DNA of 64,000 nucleotides from WQZF01 sp031556405 (GTDB lineage Bacteria; Pseudomonadota; Gammaproteobacteria; Burkholderiales; Rhodocyclaceae): the NCBI GenBank assembly GCA_031556405.1, contig JAVBTC010000074.1, forward strand, positions 25,336 through 89,335, read 5' to 3'. Within the stretch, counting starts at the first letter, position 1. Each line of letters starts with the position of its first letter. Positions 8,825 through 17,182 of this stretch are shown here, piece after piece. Both the position numbers and the translations under genes were made by a program. The notes below the pieces were generated by a model that was given only the letters and a program-made list of their open reading frames with translations, was not told the DNA's origin and ran no database searches.

Positions 8825-9663
8825 AGCTCGATTTCTCCAGTGAAAACGGTGACGGCCGGTCCGGTCATGCGCACCGGCGTGCCGGCGCCGTTCCAGGCGA
8901 TCGTCAGGGCGCCGCCGCGCATCGTGACGGTCAGCGGCGAACGCGCCAGCCCCCGGGCGATGACGGCGGCGGCGGCGGCACAGGCGCCGCTGCCGCAGGC
9001 CAGCGTTTCGCCGACGCCGCGTTCGAAAACGCGCAGCGCGATATGGTCGGGGCCGAGCAACTGGACGAAACCGGCGTTGACCCGCTGCGGGAAACGCGGA
9101 TGCGATTCGATCAGCGCGCCTTCCACGGCGACCGGGGCGCGTTCGATGTCGTCTACGAGTTGCACGGCGTGCGGGTTGCCCATCGATACGGGGGTGATTT
9201 CGCGCGATTCGGCGCCTACTTGCAGCGGCTGTGTCAGCGCATCGGAATCACTGAGAGAATCGCTGAGAAACGGAACATGCTGCGGGACGAAATCCGGCTG
9301 GCCCATGTCGACGCTGACCCTGCCATCGTCTTCCAGTCTCGGCGTGATGATTCCGCACAGCGTCTCGACCCGGATCTCGCGCTTTGCGGAGAGGCCGGTT
9401 TCATGCACGAAGCGCATGAAGCAGCGGGCGCCGTTGCCGCACTGCTCCACCTCGCCGCCGTCGGCGTTGAAAATGCGATAGCGGAAATCGGCATCGGGCC
9501 GGGTCGCGGTCTCGACCATCAGAATCTGGTCGCAGCCGACGCCGAAATGCCGGTCGGCAAGCAGGCGCAACTGCGGTACGGAGAGGTCGACTTTCTGGCG
9601 GATCGCGTCGATGACGACGAAATCATTGCCGAGGCCGTGCATCTTGCTGAAATGTAGGTTCAT
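8821..9663 (-). CDS. dapF: Diaminopimelate epimerase
   Basis: DapF converts LL-diaminopimelate to the meso form, used for lysine and for peptidoglycan cross-links. The product is 280 residues. The two catalytic cysteines are visible, one in EQCGNGARC (about residue 77) and one in ACGSGACA (about 221). An inserted Ser/Asp-rich loop (LSDSLSDSDAL) near residue 135 comes from a short DNA tandem repeat and lies in a region that varies between homologues. The start is ATG 9663, giving MNLHFSKMHGLGNDF; the ribosome site is weak. It heads the dapF-DUF484-xerC operon, with an A/T-rich repeat copy just upstream. Confidence 0.97.
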   Translation of the reverse strand: MNLHFSKMHGLGNDFVVIDAIRQKVDLSVPQLRLLADRHFGVGCDQILMVETATRPDADFRYRIFNADGGEVEQCGNGARCFMRFVHETGLSAKREIRVETLCGIITPRLEDDGRVSVDMGQPDFVPQHVPFLSDSLSDSDALTQPLQVGAESREITPVSMGNPHAVQLVDDIERAPVAVEGALIESHPRFPQRVNAGFVQLLGPDHIALRVFERGVGETLACGSGACAAAAAVIARGLARSPLTVTMRGGALTIAWNGAGTPVRMTGPAVTVFTGEIEL

Positions 9664-9700
9664 AAAAAAATCCGCGGATTCTGCAAATTCCGAAGAGGGG

Positions 9701-9776
9701 TATTCCAATTTACAGAAAATTTCATTCGGCTACTGTAGCATATATTGAGACGATTTGAATTTTCAGAACTGGAAAT
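9701..9776 (+). repeat. A/T-rich quasi-palindromic repeat, copy 2
   Basis: The left arm TATTCCAATTT (9701) is close to an inverted match of the right arm ending TGGAAAT at 9776. GAAAA at 9715 is followed after the usual spacing by TGTAG at 9734-9738. The centre GCTACTGTAGC is a perfect small palindrome. It lies between the dapF start and the GNAT stop, about 40 bp past the GNAT stop, and may overlap the dapF promoter. Confidence 0.78.
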
Positions 9777-9818
9777 AAAAACGAGCCAGGAAATACCGTG
9801 GATTGCAGCGGCCGCGGA

Positions 9819-10328
9819 TTACAGCGTTTTTTCCATGATGTAATCGTCCATCACGAAACCGTTGCCGATGTCGATGTAAACCGCTTCGCGCTGGGTAAAA
9901 CCGTGTTTGCGGTACGCCGCCAGCGCCTGGTTGTTTTGTTTGTTGACCGCGAGAATCAGCGTCCGCGCGGGAGGATCGTCCGCGCGCCCCCGCGCCGCGA
10001 CATGCGCGATCAACGCGCCGCCGACGCCGTGGCGCTGATGTTCGGGGTGAATGTAAATCTTGTCGAGCTTCAATTCCCCCGGGGCCTCGGTGCGAAAAGT
10101 CGAGGCGAAGCCGGCACGCTCGCCGTCTACGAAGGCCTGGTCCCACCAGATGCCCGGCGTCCGCAATTCCTCGCGCATCCGTTCGGCGCCGTAGCGGTCG
10201 CCGAGCATGTAGTCGATCTGTTCCTGGCTGATGATATCGGCGTAGCAGTCCTGCCAGATGATCCGCGCCAGCGCGGCAATGGCTTCGACTTCATCGGCGC
10301 CGACGGGGCGGATTTCGATTTTTTTCAT
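9819..10328 (-). CDS. GNAT family N-acetyltransferase
   Basis: The 169-residue product has the GNAT fold: an N-terminal strand (KKIEIRPVGADEVEAIAALA), the central strand and acetyl-CoA loop around ELKLDKIYIHPEHQRHGVGGALI (about 94-116), and the C-terminal LAVNKQNNQALAAYRKHGF motif. It would transfer an acetyl group from acetyl-CoA to an amine; the substrate cannot be read from sequence. ATG 10328 has GGAG seven bases upstream. A TTG two codons earlier is in frame but less likely. It stands alone between an acyltransferase pair and the repeat upstream of dapF. Confidence 0.88.
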   Translation of the reverse strand: MKKIEIRPVGADEVEAIAALARIIWQDCYADIISQEQIDYMLGDRYGAERMREELRTPGIWWDQAFVDGERAGFASTFRTEAPGELKLDKIYIHPEHQRHGVGGALIAHVAARGRADDPPARTLILAVNKQNNQALAAYRKHGFTQREAVYIDIGNGFVMDDYIMEKTL

Positions 10329-10387
10329 ATTCAATCTCCAGTTGCTTTAATGGGGGGCTTTGAATGGGGCTGCGAACGTTTCCGCGC

Positions 10388-11266
10388 TCAATAGATTTTC
10401 GCTTCTCCCGGAGGCCGGGTCTTGAAGCGGCGATGCACCCAGTAATACTGCTCCGGCATGGTGCGCACCTGGGATTCGATGTATTCGTTCATCCGCCGCG
10501 TATCGGCTTCGTCATCTCCGCTCGGATAATTTTGCCACGGGACATCGAGCGTCACTTCATAGCCGTCCGGCACCATCCGCGTGACGCAGGGCACCACGAC
10601 CGCGCCGCTGATCCGGGCCAACCGGGCCATGGCGATTACCGTGGCGGCGGGAGTGCCGAAAAAAGGAACGAACACGGCGTCGCGCGCGCCCAGGTCCATG
10701 TCCGGCAAATAGTAAAACGGCCTTCCTTCCTTCAGCGCCCGGATTGCCGGGCGCAGCCCGTCCTGGCGCGACAGCAGGATCGGCGCGTTGAAGCGCATCC
10801 GTCCGGCGAACAGCACCGCGTCGAAGACCGGGTTTTTCTGGTGCGCGTACATGCTGAAGGCGACGTAGCGCAGCGAAATCGCGATTCCCCCCGCATCGAG
10901 GCCGAGAAAATGCGGTGCCAGCAGGATCACCGGTTTGCCGGCGGGCAGATTGTCGGCGCCATGGAAACGGATCAGGCGTTCGAGGCGCCGGCGCGATGCC
11001 CACCACAACAGCGTGCGGTCGAGGAACGCCTGTGCGAATGCGATGCAGTGGTGCCGCGCCAGCCGCCGCCGTTCCCGTTCCGGCAACTCGGGAAAACACA
11101 GGGACAGGTTGATCAGAACGATCCGTTTCCTGGAGCGGGCGCAGACGAACAGAAGGAATCCGATTGCCGCTCCGATGGCGCGCAGGAGCGGCAGCGGCAA
11201 CCAGTGCAGCAGCCAGAGCAGTCCCACCAGCGCCAGGCTGGGCAGATATTTGAAAAAAGTCTTCAA
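10388..11266 (-). CDS. LpxL/HtrB-type lipid A acyltransferase (second of pair)
   Basis: Members of this family add secondary acyl chains to Kdo-lipid A at the inner membrane. A hydrophobic N-terminal anchor covers about residues 8-45. The catalytic HX4D motif is in APHFLGLDAGG at about 127-137, and LPDMDLGARDAVFVPFFG follows, typical of the family. I place the start at TTG 11266, 13 bp after the stop of the upstream acyltransferase with GAGGG upstream; the frame is open further but would overlap that gene heavily. The product is then 292 residues. Which lipid A position it acylates is not evident. Confidence 0.88.
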   Translation of the reverse strand: MKTFFKYLPSLALVGLLWLLHWLPLPLLRAIGAAIGFLLFVCARSRKRIVLINLSLCFPELPERERRRLARHHCIAFAQAFLDRTLLWWASRRRLERLIRFHGADNLPAGKPVILLAPHFLGLDAGGIAISLRYVAFSMYAHQKNPVFDAVLFAGRMRFNAPILLSRQDGLRPAIRALKEGRPFYYLPDMDLGARDAVFVPFFGTPAATVIAMARLARISGAVVVPCVTRMVPDGYEVTLDVPWQNYPSGDDEADTRRMNEYIESQVRTMPEQYYWVHRRFKTRPPGEAKIY

Positions 11267-11279
11267 TCCAGAAAATCCC

Positions 11280-12188
11280 TCAGCAGTCCGGCGGTGGAGA
11301 AAAAGGCGGTGATAAAGGTGGAGATTCAGGTGGAGGTTCGGCGCCCGCCGGACGTTTATAGCGGTTGTATCCCCACAAATATTGGGCCGGGCAGGCGCGC
11401 ACCAGCGCTTCGATCTCACGGTTGATCGCGGTGGCGCGTTCTTCCAGCGTGCCGGCGATCGGCTCCAGCGGCGGGCGTAGCCGAAGACGGTAGCCTTTGC
11501 CGCCGGGCAGGCGTTCGCCCCAGGCGAAAACGACCGCCGCGCCCGTTTCGGTCAGGCGCGCCGCCAGCGTCATCGTATAGGCGGCCTTGCCGAAGAAGGG
11601 CAGCCAGCGTCCTTCGCCCTTGCGCGGCGCCTGGTCGGGCAGGAGACCGACGGCTTCGCCGCGTTTCAGCGCCTTGAACAGGGCGCGTACCCCGGCAAGG
11701 TCGGCCGCGGCCAGGTGGAGTTGCTGCCGCGCGCGTCCTTTTTCGATCAACGGCTGTATCCAGGATTGCTTCGGCGGCCGGTAGAGCACCGTGATCGGGG
11801 CCTGTGCCGCGTAGTACTGCGCCGTGATCTCGAAGCAGCCCAGATGCGGCGTCAGGAAAATAATCCCTTTTCCTTGCCGCCATCCTGCTTCCACGTGTTC
11901 CCAGCCGCATACCTCGACAACCTGGGACACCGCTTTTTCCAGGGGATTGAGCCAGATCCGCGGCAATTCGAGCACCATTTTTCCCGCGGCGGCGGCCGCC
12001 GCCGAACGCAACGCCGGATTGGCAGCCTCCTCCTCTCCCAGGGCCAACGCCATATTCCGGCGCAGCAGGCGGCGATAGGAAGGTGATGCAACGTAAACCA
12101 GCCAGCCGGCGCCCGCGCCAAGCGGGTGCAGCAGCCACAAGGGCAGGCGGGACAGCAGGAAAAAAAGCGAACGGTAGAAAAAATGCAC
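11280..12188 (-). CDS. LpxL/HtrB-type lipid A acyltransferase (first of pair)
   Basis: This is the second LpxL-family enzyme, directly upstream of the other on the same strand. The N-terminus has a membrane anchor (FYRSLFFLLSRLPLWLLH), followed by a segment typical of the family (SPSYRRLLRRNMALAL). The catalytic motif is HX4E in TPHLGCFEI. Family motifs YRPPKQ and LLPDQAP are present. The last 20 residues form a Pro/Ser tail (PPPESPPLSPPFSPPP) from a degenerate tandem repeat. The start is uncertain: GTG 12188 gives 302 residues, but the frame opens to 12260. The upstream region is shared with divergent metK. Confidence 0.88.
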   Translation of the reverse strand: MHFFYRSLFFLLSRLPLWLLHPLGAGAGWLVYVASPSYRRLLRRNMALALGEEEAANPALRSAAAAAAGKMVLELPRIWLNPLEKAVSQVVEVCGWEHVEAGWRQGKGIIFLTPHLGCFEITAQYYAAQAPITVLYRPPKQSWIQPLIEKGRARQQLHLAAADLAGVRALFKALKRGEAVGLLPDQAPRKGEGRWLPFFGKAAYTMTLAARLTETGAAVVFAWGERLPGGKGYRLRLRPPLEPIAGTLEERATAINREIEALVRACPAQYLWGYNRYKRPAGAEPPPESPPLSPPFSPPPDC

Positions 12189-12271
12189 GAATGGGTAGGA
12201 AGAATGGGTAGGGAATAATCGGAAAAAGCCGCAAAAATGCACGAACCGCCATCGGGACAATCGGCCGCAGT

Positions 12272-12300
12272 TTGACCCTGATAGGACGCAAAGCTAGAAT
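12272..12300 (+). promoter_or_regulatory. Sigma-70-type promoter for metK
   Basis: TTGACC (12272-12277) and TAGAAT (12295-12300) are separated by exactly 17 bases, a near-consensus housekeeping promoter. Transcription would start near 12307, leaving a leader of roughly 190 nt before the metK ATG. The leader has G/C-rich inverted repeats, for example around 12450-12475, but I match it to no known riboswitch. Confidence 0.75.
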
Positions 12301-12500
12301 TATCCAGCCGCTGAGTTAATAGGACAACTTGCAGGGCGGCATGCGGATCGCAGAGGTGGGCAAGAAAATCCCGGCACGCCTCTTTTCCGATTTCTTTACC
12401 GAAGGTTCGATCCGTCGATCATTTTCTGCTAAAGCGTCGCCTGCTCTGGACCCGGAGCCGGTTACGCCGGTTATGAGGGTCATTCAGGAGCAGTACAGGT

Positions 12501-13667
12501 ATGAGCAAATCCTTTCTCTTCACTTCGGAGTCCGTCTCCGAAGGACACCCCGACAAAGTCGCCGACCAGGTTTCCGATGCGGTGCTCGACGCCATTCTGA
12601 CGGAAGACCCGACCGGGCGCGTTGCCTGCGAAACCCTGGTGTCTACCGGGCTGGTCGTGATCTCCGGGGAAATCACCACTTCCGCGCACATCAATTACCG
12701 CGAAATCGCCCAGGACGTCATCCGCCGCATCGGCTATACCGATTCCGAAACCGGCTTCGATTACAAATCCTGCGCCGTATTGGCCGCGATCAACAAGCAG
12801 TCGCCGGATATTGCCCAGGGCGTCAACGAAGGGCAGGGGCTCGATCTCGATCAGGGCGCCGGTGACCAGGGTCTGATGTTCGGTTATGCCTGCAACGAAA
12901 CCCCCGCGCTGATGCCGCTGCCGATCTATTACGCGCACCGCATCATGCAGCGCCAGGCCGAAGTGCGGCGGGACGGGCGCCTGCCCTGGCTGCGTCCCGA
13001 TGCGAAAAGCCAGGTTTCGGTGCGCTACGAAGATGGTAAGCCGGTCAGCATCGAAACCATCGTCGTCTCCACCCAGCATGCGCCGGACGTCACACACGAA
13101 CATCTGGCCGAAGCGGTGATCGAGGAAATCATCAAGCCGGTGGTGCCGCAAAATCTGCTGAGCGACAAGATCCGTTATCTGATCAATCCTACCGGGCGAT
13201 TCGTCGTCGGCGGTCCTCACGGCGATTGCGGCCTGACCGGACGCAAGATCATCGTCGACACCTACGGCGGTGCCGCGCGTCATGGCGGCGGCGCGTTCTC
13301 CGGCAAGGATCCTTCCAAGGTCGACCGTTCCGCCGCGTATGCCTGCCGTTATGTCGCCAAGAATATCGTTGCCGCCGGACTGGCGGAACGTTGTGAGCTC
13401 CAGGTGGCATATGCCATCGGCGTTGCACGTCCGGTATCGTTGCGTGTCGAAACTTTCGGCACCGGACGGATCGCCGACGAGCGGATCACCGAACTGGTGG
13501 AGCGGCATTTCGATCTGCGTCCGAAAGGAATCATCAGCACGCTCAATCTGCTGCGGCCGATTTATTCGAAAACCGCCGCCTACGGTCATTTCGGGCGCGA
13601 CGAGCCCGAGTTCACTTGGGAGGCTGCGGACAAGACCGCGCAGTTGCGCGCCGAAGCCGGCCTGTAG
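12501..13667 (+). CDS. metK: S-adenosylmethionine synthetase
   Basis: MetK forms S-adenosylmethionine from methionine and ATP, as a tetramer in the cytosol. The product is 388 residues, the usual length. The N-terminal ATP-site GHPDK is at 15-19, the P-loop-like region GGAFSGKDPSKVDRSA lies in the middle, and DPTGRVACETLV is family-typical. ATG 12501 has AGGAGCAGT upstream. The gene is divergent from the acyltransferase pair and has a clear promoter with a long leader. An HD-GYP gene follows 80 bp later on the same strand. Confidence 0.98.
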   Translation: MSKSFLFTSESVSEGHPDKVADQVSDAVLDAILTEDPTGRVACETLVSTGLVVISGEITTSAHINYREIAQDVIRRIGYTDSETGFDYKSCAVLAAINKQSPDIAQGVNEGQGLDLDQGAGDQGLMFGYACNETPALMPLPIYYAHRIMQRQAEVRRDGRLPWLRPDAKSQVSVRYEDGKPVSIETIVVSTQHAPDVTHEHLAEAVIEEIIKPVVPQNLLSDKIRYLINPTGRFVVGGPHGDCGLTGRKIIVDTYGGAARHGGGAFSGKDPSKVDRSAAYACRYVAKNIVAAGLAERCELQVAYAIGVARPVSLRVETFGTGRIADERITELVERHFDLRPKGIISTLNLLRPIYSKTAAYGHFGRDEPEFTWEAADKTAQLRAEAGL

Positions 13668-13747
13668 CGGAGTCGCCGTGCGCCGTGCCTGTGGAAAGCG
13701 TCATGTAATCCGCCGGAGAGCGCCCAAGCGTTTGTCGGGACACTGTT

Positions 13748-14950
13748 ATGCTCAAACGAATCGACGTCGCTCATCTTAAAGTCGGGATGTTCCTGCACGA
13801 ACTTTGCGGTTCGTGGATCGAACATCCCTTCTGGCGCAAGCAGTTCCAGCTTTCCGATCCCAACGACATCGTTCGTATCCGCGAGAGCCCGGTACGCGAG
13901 GTGTGGATCGATACCGAGCGCGGCCTCGACGTCGACGATGGGAAAGTGCGGGAACAGGCGCAGGTCGTCCCGCCGCCTCCGCCGCCGCAGCGGCAGATAC
14001 CGATGCGCGAGGAACTCGACCGCGCCGCCAAGATCTGCGCCAAGGCGCAGGAATCCGTGACTTCGATGTTCCAGGAGGCGCGCATGGGGCGCGCCGTCGA
14101 AGCCGGCGATGCGATGCCGCTGGTGCAGGAAATTTCCGCTTCGGTCATGCGCAATCCCGGCGCGCTGATCAGCCTCGCCCGTCTGAAGACGGCGGACGAC
14201 TACACCTACATGCATTCGGTCGCCGTCTGCGCGTTGATGATCGCGCTGGCGCGCCAACTGGAGCTTCCCGAGGAGGAAACCCGTGCCGCCGGCCTGGCCG
14301 GGCTGATGCACGATATCGGCAAGATGAAGATCCCGCCGGAAATCCTCAACAAGCCCGGAAAGCTCACCGACCCCGAGTTCGAAATCATCAAGACACACCC
14401 GAAAGAAGGGCACAAAATGCTGCTCGCGAGCCAGTCGATAGGAGCCGCGACGCTCGATGTCTGCCTGCATCACCACGAAAAGGTCGACGGCAGCGGCTAT
14501 CCGGAACGGCTTCCCGCCGACAGGATCAGCCTTTTCGCGCGAATGGGCGCGGTATGCGACGTCTACGATGCCGTCACCTCGAACCGTCCCTACAAGAACG
14601 GCTGGGATCCTGCGGAATCGCTGCACCGCATGTCGGAATGGCAAGGACATTTCGACATGCAGATTTTCCGCGCATTTGTCAAAAGCCTGGGAATCTATCC
14701 CATCGGTTCCCTGGTTCGCCTTTCCTCGGGACGTATCGGCGTCGTAGCCGAGCAAAGCCCCAAGTCGCTGCTGACTCCGAAGGTGAAAATATTCTTTTCG
14801 ATCAAATCCAACGCACGCATCGCGCCGGAGATGGTCGATCTTTCGCGCCCCAACTGTCCGGAACGCATCGTTGCCCGCGAAGACGCGGACCAGTGGAATT
14901 TTCCCGACCTGAATATGCTCTGGTCGTCTCCGGAAGGGAGCGCCGGCTGA
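13748..14950 (+). CDS. HD-GYP domain protein, probable cyclic-di-GMP phosphodiesterase
   Basis: The 400-residue product has an N-terminal DUF3391 region (about 1-130, including a run of six prolines at 75-80) and a C-terminal HD-GYP domain. The metal-binding HD pair is H188/D189 in LMHDIGK, HHHE is at 241-244 and GSGYP at 248-252. Such proteins degrade cyclic-di-GMP, controlling motility and biofilm. All key metal ligands appear present, so the enzyme is probably active. There is no membrane segment and no signal peptide. It has no obvious operon partner beyond metK upstream. Confidence 0.92.
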   Translation: MLKRIDVAHLKVGMFLHELCGSWIEHPFWRKQFQLSDPNDIVRIRESPVREVWIDTERGLDVDDGKVREQAQVVPPPPPPQRQIPMREELDRAAKICAKAQESVTSMFQEARMGRAVEAGDAMPLVQEISASVMRNPGALISLARLKTADDYTYMHSVAVCALMIALARQLELPEEETRAAGLAGLMHDIGKMKIPPEILNKPGKLTDPEFEIIKTHPKEGHKMLLASQSIGAATLDVCLHHHEKVDGSGYPERLPADRISLFARMGAVCDVYDAVTSNRPYKNGWDPAESLHRMSEWQGHFDMQIFRAFVKSLGIYPIGSLVRLSSGRIGVVAEQSPKSLLTPKVKIFFSIKSNARIAPEMVDLSRPNCPERIVAREDADQWNFPDLNMLWSSPEGSAG

Positions 14951-14985
14951 GAGCAGTGCCGCTCGTCTTCCGCGATTTTCATCGC

Positions 14986-15025
14986 TGAGGGCTTTTTGCG
15001 AGGGGCTTTGCGGAGGGGCTTGGCG
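14986..15025 (+). repeat. Degenerate tandem repeat between HD-GYP gene and amiC
   Basis: Three imperfect copies of a unit of about 13-14 bases resembling GAGGGGCTTTGCG stand in a row in the 137-bp gap between the HD-GYP stop and the convergent amiC stop. No terminator hairpin with a T run is evident. Confidence 0.65.
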
Positions 15026-15087
15026 TATTGAGGCTGGCGACGGCGCGCGGGCAACCGCCGCCGCCATGACGCGCATCCCGATTCCGC

Positions 15088-16470
15088 TCAACTCTGCGCC
15101 AGTTTCGACTTCGCCTGCGGCGGGTTCCTGCGGAAATATTTGCGGATGCCGGCCATGATCGCGTTGGCGATTTTTTCCTGATACGCCTGATCGTTCAGAC
15201 GCTTTTCTTCTTCCGGATTGGAAATGAACGCCGTTTCGACGAGGATCGAAGGAATGTCCGGCGCCTTCAACACGGCGAATCCGGCCTGTTCGACGCCGTT
15301 TTTGTGCAGCCGACCGATTCCGCCGAGTTCCATCAATACCGCTTTGCCGAGTTTCAGGCTGTCGTTGTTGGTTGCTGTTTGCGACAGATCGAGCAGCGTG
15401 CGCGCGAGGAACGGATCGCGGACGTTGAGATTGACGCCGCCGACCAGATCGGCGTCGTTTTCCTTTTTCGCCAGCCAGCGCGCGGCGGTGCTGGAGGCGC
15501 CGCGCTCGGAGAGGACGAATACCGAGGCGCCGCGCGCATCCGGACGGATGAACGCATCGGCGTGGATCGACACGAAGAGGTCCGACTGCACCTGTCGCGC
15601 TTTTTGTACCCGCTTCTGCAAGGGAACGAAAAAGTCGGAATCGCGGGTCAGAAGGGCGCGCATGTTCGGTTCGGCGTCGATCTTCGCTTTCAGGCGTTTG
15701 CCGACCGCCAGCGTGATCGTTTTCTCATAGCTGCCGCCGCTGCCCACGGCACCGGGGTCTTCGCCGCCGTGCCCCGGATCGATGGTGATCGTCACCAGCC
15801 GGTCGACGACCGGCCCGCTGCCCGATTTTCTTTTCCCCTTGGCGCTTTCCGCTTCTTCCTGTTGTTTCGTCTTGTTTTCAACGTCGTCGGCGAACATCGC
15901 GAGGATGTCCTCGGTTTTGTCCTCGTCCTCGTCGCGGATATTGCCCGCGCTGTCGGTCGACAGAAGCGGCACCAGTTCCTTGTCCTGGATCAGCGACAGG
16001 AGCGGATCGGGCGGCTCGCTCGGGTAAACGTCGAGCACCAGGCGATAACCGTAGTTTCCGACCGGACTGAGGACGAACACCTGCGGCGCCACCCGGGTTT
16101 TCAATTCCATGACCAGGCGCACCACGCCGGGTTTGAACTGTCCGGCACGGAGCAGCTTGATGTTCGGATCGCCGGGGGAAATCTTGCCGGCCAGCCCTTC
16201 GAGCGCGCTGTTGAGTTCGACTCCGTGCAGGTCGACGACGAGACGCTCCGGATTCTGGATCGTGAAATGGTCGTATTTGATCGGCAGATCGTGTTCGAGC
16301 GTCACCCGCGTATAGTCGGCGGCGGGCCATACGCGCACGGCGACGATGCTCGGAGCGCGGGCTCCGTACGCCAGCGGGGTAACGAGAAGCAGCAGCGAGG
16401 CGCCGGAGAAGCGCGCTAGGTCGCGCAGAACTCCGCGGCGGTGGAGGTTTTCAGGAACGAGTTCAGACAT
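15088..16470 (-). CDS. amiC: N-acetylmuramoyl-L-alanine amidase, AmiC type
   Basis: This is a zinc amidase that splits septal peptidoglycan during daughter-cell separation. The product is 460 residues. The N-terminus has a twin-arginine pair (HRRGVLRDLARF, R11-R12) before a hydrophobic stretch, consistent with Tat export as for E. coli AmiC. An AMIN domain follows (about 45-140), then a charged linker, then Amidase_3 from about 230. Zinc ligands and catalytic residues are visible in DPGHGGEDPGA, SIHADAF and VETAFISNPEEE. ATG 16470 lies inside the end of tsaE, a 55-bp overlap; tsaE-amiC is a conserved pair. Confidence 0.93.
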   Translation of the reverse strand: MSELVPENLHRRGVLRDLARFSGASLLLLVTPLAYGARAPSIVAVRVWPAADYTRVTLEHDLPIKYDHFTIQNPERLVVDLHGVELNSALEGLAGKISPGDPNIKLLRAGQFKPGVVRLVMELKTRVAPQVFVLSPVGNYGYRLVLDVYPSEPPDPLLSLIQDKELVPLLSTDSAGNIRDEDEDKTEDILAMFADDVENKTKQQEEAESAKGKRKSGSGPVVDRLVTITIDPGHGGEDPGAVGSGGSYEKTITLAVGKRLKAKIDAEPNMRALLTRDSDFFVPLQKRVQKARQVQSDLFVSIHADAFIRPDARGASVFVLSERGASSTAARWLAKKENDADLVGGVNLNVRDPFLARTLLDLSQTATNNDSLKLGKAVLMELGGIGRLHKNGVEQAGFAVLKAPDIPSILVETAFISNPEEEKRLNDQAYQEKIANAIMAGIRKYFRRNPPQAKSKLAQS

Positions 16471-16928
16471 TGCAGCCCCCGTTCGTCGCATGCGGAAAGC
16501 GTAAGTGTGCGGGCGGATTCGTCGTCGGCATGGAGGGCGAACGATATGACGAGCGACGGCTGCGGCAGATAAAGACGTGCTTTGTCCGGCCATTCCACCA
16601 GGCAGACCGAATCGTCGCGGAAATATTCGTCCAGCCCTGCACCTACAAACTCCTCGGGCTCATTGAATCGATAAAAATCAAAGTGATATAAGTATAATCT
16701 CGAAATTACATAAACTTCAACCAAAGAATAGGTCGGACTCTTCACCGGCCCCGAATATCCGCACGCGCGCAACAGTGCGCGCACCAGCGCCGTCTTGCCG
16801 CTGCCCAGATCGCCGTCGAGATACACCACCATGCCCTGCGTCAGAAGGGGCGCCAGCGCCGTGCCGCAGGCGAGCGTTGCCGCCTCGTCGGGGAGAAGAA
16901 ATCGGGTGGAGGAAAGGGTCTTGTTCAT
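16416..16928 (-). CDS. tsaE: tRNA threonylcarbamoyladenosine biosynthesis ATPase TsaE
   Basis: TsaE is the ATPase that works with TsaB and TsaD to make t6A37 in ANN-decoding tRNAs. From ATG 16928 the product is 170 residues. Walker A is GDLGSGKT at 39-46, followed by the family segment KSPTYSLVE at 63-71, YHFDFYRF at 81-88 and VEWPDKA at about 111-117. No good ribosome site precedes this ATG, and the frame is open to 17069, so the start is not certain. Codons 67-90 (16659-16730) are strikingly A/T-rich although they encode the conserved family sequence. It overlaps amiC by 55 bp. Confidence 0.93.
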   Translation of the reverse strand: MNKTLSSTRFLLPDEAATLACGTALAPLLTQGMVVYLDGDLGSGKTALVRALLRACGYSGPVKSPTYSLVEVYVISRLYLYHFDFYRFNEPEEFVGAGLDEYFRDDSVCLVEWPDKARLYLPQPSLVISFALHADDESARTLTLSACDERGLQCLNSFLKTSTAAEFCAT

Positions 16929-17182
16929 GAGCGTGTTTGTGGAACAAGCGTGAAGGAAGCGGCCAAGTTTAAAGCGATTCGGCGCCGGTTTCATCGTTCG
17001 GGACGACTCCGGGGTCAATACTTTTTGCTTCTTTATTCCTTTTTGTTCTTTATAACTGACAAAAAACAATTTTCCATATCTATAGCCGTCGCTTATTCTG
17101 TCGTCTCTCCGCGCCGCGGACCGTCCGGCGGAGCGGATATTTGGACAATTCCAACGAAATCAACGAGATCAACGAGATAACG

